Below are positions 25,195 to 28,774 of a stretch of 28,774 bases of DNA, one piece after another. Below the pieces are notes generated by a model, which did no database searches, was not told the DNA's origin, and saw nothing but the letters and a program-made list of their open reading frames with translations. Source of the DNA: JBAYJY01 sp041664945 (lineage in GTDB: Bacteria; UBP15; UBA6099); contig JBAYJY010000045.1 of the NCBI GenBank assembly GCA_041664945.1, positions 1-28,774 on the forward strand, read 5' to 3'. How positions within the stretch are numbered: the first letter of the stretch is position 1; each line of letters starts with the position of its first letter. A program made the translations under genes and the position numbers.

Positions 25195-25222
25195 ATTATA
25201 GAGCTGTTTCGTACATTCTCAA
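25195..25222 (-). promoter_or_regulatory. Sigma70-type promoter of the epimerase operon
   Basis: On the minus strand TTGAGA (25222-25217) and TATAAT (25200-25195) have a 16-bp spacer. It lies about 50 nt before the TTG start of the epimerase gene, in the region between it and the divergent acyltransferase gene. Confidence 0.7.
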
Positions 25223-25329
25223 CGCTTGCGTTTCCCGTTTATATGGCTCGCCGGCGTTCGTATTGACTTAGTCACGGCGTGATGGTAAAAAGAAGCGGAC
25301 GCCGCCCCCGGAGCGGCGGGTGAGTTTAA

Positions 25330-26346
25330 TTGGCTGATCGGGCGAAACTTAAAGAAATCACCAGCTTGTCCTCTTTCGGCATCCTCCTCGTCGTATTCGG
25401 GCATTCCTACTGCGACCTCAAAGTTCAGGGCGGCCCGTTCCTTCACTTCCTTTATTTCTTACGTTTCTACATCTACAGCTTCCACATGCCGCTCTTCATG
25501 TTCATTTCAGGCTATCTGTTCTGCTACACCACGCGTTCGCGCGCGGGCATTCCCTATCCCGATTTCGTCTGGAAGAAAATCAAGCGATTGCTCGTTCCAT
25601 ATTTTATGCTCACTGCTATCGCGTTTCCGGAGAAGGTTCTCCTCGCCAAGTATGCGTGGCGGCACACAACGTTCGATTTCAATCTGTTCGCGCACGGGCT
25701 GATATATCCGCTTTCCAATATCAATTTTTTCTTTTGGTTTCTGCCGACGCTTTTCATAATCTTTCTCGCGGCGCCGGCGATGCGCGCGGCGCTCCGCAGC
25801 AGGAGAAGCGCGCTGCTCGCCGCTCTGATCACTCTCGGGCTTGCCGCGCTGAACGTGTTCAATCCGCTTGCCGACGTCCAATTGCTGAACCTCGCCGGCG
25901 TAGCGCGCTATTTCATCTATTTCTGGCTCGGCTGCCTGTTTGTCATCTATAAACCGCGCGAGATGAGCGGCCCCGCCAAGGCGGCGGCGTTCGTTGTTTT
26001 TTTCGGCGCGTTGACCGCGCTGAATGTTATCGGCATAGAAAACAACTACATGGTTCTTGCGGCGGCCGTCTGCGGCATCTTCGCCGCTTTCTTCTTCATA
26101 AACATCTATATCAACTGGAATTTCGACATATTTGGACCGATCAACGGATTCTCCTATCAGATTTACCTCCTGTCGTGGTTCTTCCAGACGGTTTCGAGAA
26201 TATCGATTTATCAGATCCTGAAACTCGGGTTTTATCCGACGTTCGCCGCTATGTTCATCACCGGCCTGATAGGGCCTGTCCTCGTCGCAAAATTCGTGAA
26301 ACGCTATACGCCGAAACTCGGATTCATCATCGGCATGAATTCTTGA
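25330..26346 (+). CDS. Acyltransferase-3 family membrane protein
   Basis: 338 residues with about ten hydrophobic segments, typical of the OafA/NodX-type family that transfers acetyl or other acyl groups to exported sugars at the membrane. Family marks are the early membrane His in VVFGHSY (His25) and the FHMPLFMFISGYLF block (about 51-64), followed by a cytoplasmic loop with KKIKRLLVPYF. The TTG at 25330 is the best start before the conserved region. Upstream bases are GC-rich with only a weak ribosome binding site. It is divergent from the sugar epimerase operon, so it may decorate the product of that pathway. Confidence 0.87.
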   Translation: MADRAKLKEITSLSSFGILLVVFGHSYCDLKVQGGPFLHFLYFLRFYIYSFHMPLFMFISGYLFCYTTRSRAGIPYPDFVWKKIKRLLVPYFMLTAIAFPEKVLLAKYAWRHTTFDFNLFAHGLIYPLSNINFFFWFLPTLFIIFLAAPAMRAALRSRRSALLAALITLGLAALNVFNPLADVQLLNLAGVARYFIYFWLGCLFVIYKPREMSGPAKAAAFVVFFGALTALNVIGIENNYMVLAAAVCGIFAAFFFINIYINWNFDIFGPINGFSYQIYLLSWFFQTVSRISIYQILKLGFYPTFAAMFITGLIGPVLVAKFVKRYTPKLGFIIGMNS

Positions 26347-26401
26347 CAAACGGCCCCTGTTGATGGATATTTAGAGCAAGATTTCGAATCATAGTATTTT
26401 A

Positions 26402-26430
26402 TGCCAAATCCGCTGCGTCAGGATTTGGCA
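26402..26430. repeat. Inverted repeat after the acyltransferase gene
   Basis: TGCCAAATCC and GGATTTGGCA (10-bp perfect arms) enclose a 9-nt loop. The bases after it on the plus strand are AAAAAG rather than T, so it is not a standard terminator for the acyltransferase. Confidence 0.7.
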
Positions 26431-26444
26431 AAAAGCGAATTTTC

Positions 26445-26506
26445 GTAGGGGCACAGCGCAAAGCATATAATATTTGTCCGACGTAGGGGCACGGCATGCT
26501 GTGCCC
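26445..26506 (+). repeat. Tandem GTAGGGGCAC elements with palindrome
   Basis: GTAGGGGCACAGC (26445-26457) recurs 38 nt later as GTAGGGGCACGGC (26483-26495). The second copy is part of a near-perfect palindrome, GGGCACGGCATGCTGTGCCC (26487-26506), with one G-T mismatch pair. A TATAAT at 26465-26470 lies between them. It sits directly before the ribosome binding site of the next gene. Confidence 0.7.
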
Positions 26507-26526
26507 AAAACAAAGTGGAGCGCGCA

Positions 26527-27225
26527 ATGAATCCGATAATAATAGCGGCAGCGGCAGGCGTCGTAATTCTGATCGCCGTCTTCGCGGTCGCCGCCGGCGG
26601 CAGACGAGCGAAAGCGCTTAACGCGTTCCTGTCGGCAAACGGATTCGCGCCCTGCGAAGACTCGAAAAGCGACATCGGGATACTCGCCGCCGACCTGGAA
26701 CAAACCGACGAAAGCTCGCGCTTCACTATAAAGAATCCGGCGACAGCCACTCATTGCGACAAGGAAATTTATTACTACATAAAGCAGCGGGAAATTAAAG
26801 GCGACATAAACGAAAGCGGGCCGTCGGAATTCGGCGAATTTCTGTTCCCGTTCGACCGCAAGTCAGACCTGCCGGTCATCCTATACATGGTGCCGCTGTC
26901 CGCGCCGGAAGCGCTGATAAAAAAACTGATCGGGCCGATGGTCGCCGTGGCGGACCGGTTCGACCACAAGCGGATCGCGAAGATCGCTCTTCCGCGCGAG
27001 TTGCAGACCAGCAAAATCATCGCCGCCTACGGGCCGCCGGGCGCCTCGATCTACGACCTGATCAGCGCATCCGAGATGAGCCTGATACTTACCGCCGCCG
27101 ACCGCGGCGCCTTCGTTTTCCTCGCCAACAAAGACACCGCCGCCGTCGACTTCTTTCCCGGCTTCGCTAAAATCGACATCAACGCCCTCTGGCAGCAAAT
27201 CCTCCAGCTCGCCGACTACAGGTGA
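26527..27225 (+). CDS. Unknown protein with N-terminal membrane anchor
   Basis: 232 residues from the ATG at 26527, with GGAG 6 nt upstream; the frame also has a GTG at 26515 that includes this ribosome binding site. One hydrophobic segment (about 4-24) is followed by a basic stop-transfer (GGRRAK), so the rest probably faces the cytoplasm. The soluble part mixes alpha and beta elements with no motif I recognise. YGPPGASIYDLI and a final DINALWQQILQLADYR helix are the most distinctive pieces. It stands alone between repeats and a convergent DUF1385 gene. Confidence 0.65.
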   Translation: MNPIIIAAAAGVVILIAVFAVAAGGRRAKALNAFLSANGFAPCEDSKSDIGILAADLEQTDESSRFTIKNPATATHCDKEIYYYIKQREIKGDINESGPSEFGEFLFPFDRKSDLPVILYMVPLSAPEALIKKLIGPMVAVADRFDHKRIAKIALPRELQTSKIIAAYGPPGASIYDLISASEMSLILTAADRGAFVFLANKDTAAVDFFPGFAKIDINALWQQILQLADYR

Positions 27226-27306
27226 GACGGCGTTGTTTTTGAGAATCAGGAAATAATGAATTTAATATATAGTATAAAATTATGCATCTCAAAATTTCAA
27301 TGCTAA

Positions 27307-28167
27307 TCAAGTTTCATTGACAACATCTGCCAGCGCAGCGATTGCAACTTCAATCTGGCGGTCATCAGGATTTTTTGTTGTAATTTTCTGAAGCGCCAAT
27401 CCCGGAAAAATAATCAAACGCGCCAATTTATTTTCTTTATACACAAAAGTTAATTTCATAAATTCGTATGATATGCCGAATAACAAAGGCAACGCCAGTA
27501 AATTTGACCATACCGATGTTAATCTTATTGTAAAAGGGGTCGCAATCAGGTTCAGCGCAATAAAAAATACTACAACGCTTGAGCCGCAACGCGGGTGCAG
27601 ATTTGAATGTCTTTTCACATTTTCTATAGTTAAAATTTCGCCTTTCTCAAAACAATGAATCGTTCTGTGTTCGGCTCCATGATATTGAAAGATTTTTCTC
27701 CCTCTTGGTGTAAAAGAATAAAGGTAAATGATAAAAAACATCAAAAACAAAAAAGACAAATAGAAAACCATGGCTGCCATTATATGATTTTCAATTGATA
27801 TAAATCTGGAAAAATTGATGGAGTAAATCATCGCTAAATAAACAAAAGCAAAAATCACAATAATCGTCAGAAATCGTCTTGCTATTGCTTTAGTTTTTGT
27901 CTTTTTACTCGAAGTGTTTTTTAAATATGATGATATAACTCTCGACCCCATAACCATAGACTCGACTATGCGCACATTGCCCCTGATAACGGGCAAGCCA
28001 AGTATCTTAACCTTATTTGTAATTGAATTATAGTTTCTTTTAGTTACTTTAATTACGTCATTTTCATCTCGTATTGCCACTGAAATACGAGACATTGAAC
28101 ACATCATTACGCCGTTGACAAATGCTCTGCCGCCTACTGAGATGGTCTTATCTTTTGCCGAGCTCAT
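27307..28167 (-). CDS. DUF1385 (YqhQ-like) membrane protein
   Basis: 286 residues. Signature blocks of the family are all present: SVGGRAFVNGVMM (about 10-22), YHGAEHRTIHCFE (His163, His167, His171), SNLHPRCGSS (His191, Cys194) and the C-terminal PGLALQKITTKNPDDRQIEVAIAAL. Two hydrophobic hairpins (about 98-152 and 197-236) bracket the His/Cys-rich segment. The conserved His and Cys suggest a metal-dependent membrane enzyme, but the function is not established. GAGG lies a few nt before the ATG. The gene is clearly AT-richer than its neighbours, with AT-biased third positions, which suggests a different history or recent acquisition. Confidence 0.88.
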   Translation of the reverse strand: MSSAKDKTISVGGRAFVNGVMMCSMSRISVAIRDENDVIKVTKRNYNSITNKVKILGLPVIRGNVRIVESMVMGSRVISSYLKNTSSKKTKTKAIARRFLTIIVIFAFVYLAMIYSINFSRFISIENHIMAAMVFYLSFLFLMFFIIYLYSFTPRGRKIFQYHGAEHRTIHCFEKGEILTIENVKRHSNLHPRCGSSVVVFFIALNLIATPFTIRLTSVWSNLLALPLLFGISYEFMKLTFVYKENKLARLIIFPGLALQKITTKNPDDRQIEVAIAALADVVNET

Positions 28168-28199
28168 AGACAGGCCTCAACATAGTTTTCTTCAGGTTT

Positions 28200-28216
28200 C
28201 GTATATATAATATACG
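28200..28216 (-). promoter_or_regulatory. AT-rich palindrome upstream of the DUF1385 gene
   Basis: CGTATAT and ATATACG (7-bp perfect arms) around a 3-nt centre. The minus strand contains TATATT/TATTAT sequences about 35-45 nt before the ATG, so it may be a -10 region overlapped by an operator. No clear -35 was found. Confidence 0.35.
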
Positions 28217-28382
28217 CGTTTCTCGTGGATATCACTATCCGGCACTGAAAATGAAGGTAGATTCGTGTCGCTTGAGCAAGAATTTGCGCGAAGGCTATGA
28301 AGCGTAGCGGATCGGCGCCGCTATTAAGCGTCAGCGACCGAGTCGTCTCGGGTTTTCTATAGGATTTCAAATCGTTCCTGGT

Positions 28383-28446
28383 TTTGTAGGGGCTGATTTC
28401 AAATCAGCCCCGGCAGTGGGTCAGGTTTGAAACTGCCCCCTACAAA
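28383..28446. repeat. Nested inverted repeat of the GTAGGGGC / GATTTCAAATC family
   Basis: The outer arms TTTGTAGGGG (28383-28392) and CCCCTACAAA (28437-28446) are perfect over 10 bp. Inside is a perfect palindrome, 11-bp arms GGGGCTGATTT and AAATCAGCCCC around one C (28389-28411). A diverged half follows (GGTTTGAAACTGCCCCC). The rest of the 28168-28612 gap holds a structured stretch near 28250-28360 of unknown nature and leader sequence. Confidence 0.8.
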
Positions 28447-28612
28447 TTTTCACCCATCGAAGCCATTTCTTCACATTACGCATATTCACGCAGGATTTAA
28501 TGTACAATGTGCGTTGGCGGAGCGCGGTTGAAACAGATCGCGCGGCATCGGGTTTGCTGGTTTTTCATCTTATGGATATTCGCTCACTTGTCTTTATACT
28601 GGGGATGGCGTT

Positions 28613-28774
28613 ATGAAACTACGATTTAACGATTGTCACGAACTTACCGAACTGCCTTGGTTCAGCCACGACGAGCTGGGCCGGGTTGTGTTGTCCGATC
28701 CGGAGCGGATCGGGCCGATAATTGATTTCCACGCCCACTTGGGTTTTGCGATTTTCTTTTCGCCGCCGCTCGAC
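28613..28774 (+). CDS. Amidohydrolase-like metal-dependent hydrolase, N-terminal fragment
   Basis: 54 residues up to the window end, starting at an ATG with GGGGATGG upstream. The only diagnostic piece is IIDFHAHLGFA (about 36-46). This resembles the first-strand HxH metal-binding motif of the amidohydrolase superfamily, and members with this DFHAHLG form are often TIM-barrel hydrolases. The substrate and subfamily cannot be judged from the fragment. Confidence 0.6.
   Translation, partial: MKLRFNDCHELTELPWFSHDELGRVVLSDPERIGPIIDFHAHLGFAIFFSPPLD

Noticed and set aside
26402..26430. Inverted repeat as terminator of the acyltransferase gene
   Set aside because: It is followed by A rather than T on the coding strand, so it lacks the T-run needed for intrinsic termination.
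28164..28370. 68-codon minus-strand frame whose TGA overlaps the DUF1385 ATG
   Set aside because: The ATGA overlap is suggestive, but there is no ribosome binding site or recognisable protein, the region contains short hairpins, and the AT palindrome that may hold the DUF1385 promoter lies inside it.

Overview
The window looks like a chromosomal segment of an uncultured diderm (Gram-negative-type) bacterium. The envelope genes say so: a lipid A-type acyltransferase, a Wza-like SLBB export protein, an ArnB-like sugar aminotransferase, an acyltransferase-3 membrane protein, a lipobox lipoprotein and several proteins with Sec signal peptides. Coding DNA is GC-rich in most genes; the ORF6N gene and the DUF1385 gene are visibly AT-richer. 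The phylum cannot be fixed from this sequence. No rRNA, tRNA, CRISPR array or complete insertion sequence was seen.

Layout. 2-4957 is the 3' part of a giant fibre-like surface protein. 5060-6746 holds an LpxL/HtrB-type acyltransferase and a DUF2505 protein. 7074-10875 holds an exported glycerophosphodiesterase, an exported helical-repeat protein, an ORF6N-domain protein and an exported metallophosphoesterase. On the minus strand, 11038-13405 carries lexA and the hybrid cluster protein hcp, separated by a clear terminator and a strong promoter. 13912-16449 (minus) pairs a membrane GAF-GGDEF diguanylate cyclase with an unrecognised 276-residue protein. 16731-21714 (plus) has a Wza-like protein with a Lys/Ala/Pro-rich arm, a second exported phosphoesterase and a lipoprotein. 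21817-25143 (minus) is a tight three-gene operon (sugar epimerase, ArnB-like aminotransferase, exported transglutaminase-like protein), with an acyltransferase-3 gene divergent from it at 25330. The right end has an unknown membrane-anchored protein, an AT-rich DUF1385 membrane protein and the start of an amidohydrolase.

The most striking feature is between the genes. A composite dispersed repeat recurs at about seven places: an array of degenerate 7-nt units held in one unbroken register (19 heptads at 19777-19909, 14 at 13813-13910), an A/G-rich spacer in several copies, then a core beginning CGTCATTGCGAG or TCATTCCG. Most copies start within a few bases of a stop codon and run in the direction of that gene. 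Palindromic elements of other families are nested in or scattered among them, and one core copy supplies codons to the N-terminus of an exported protein.

A second unusual item is a perfect 11-bp-arm palindrome inside the ORF6N gene, at codons for a peptide I recall as conserved in the family. It is repeated with one change 10 nt beyond that gene's stop codon.

The gene content as a whole points to envelope construction (lipid A-like lipid, exported polysaccharide, modified sugars, a large fibre) plus exported phosphate-ester hydrolysis, SOS control, nitrosative-stress defence and c-di-GMP signalling.
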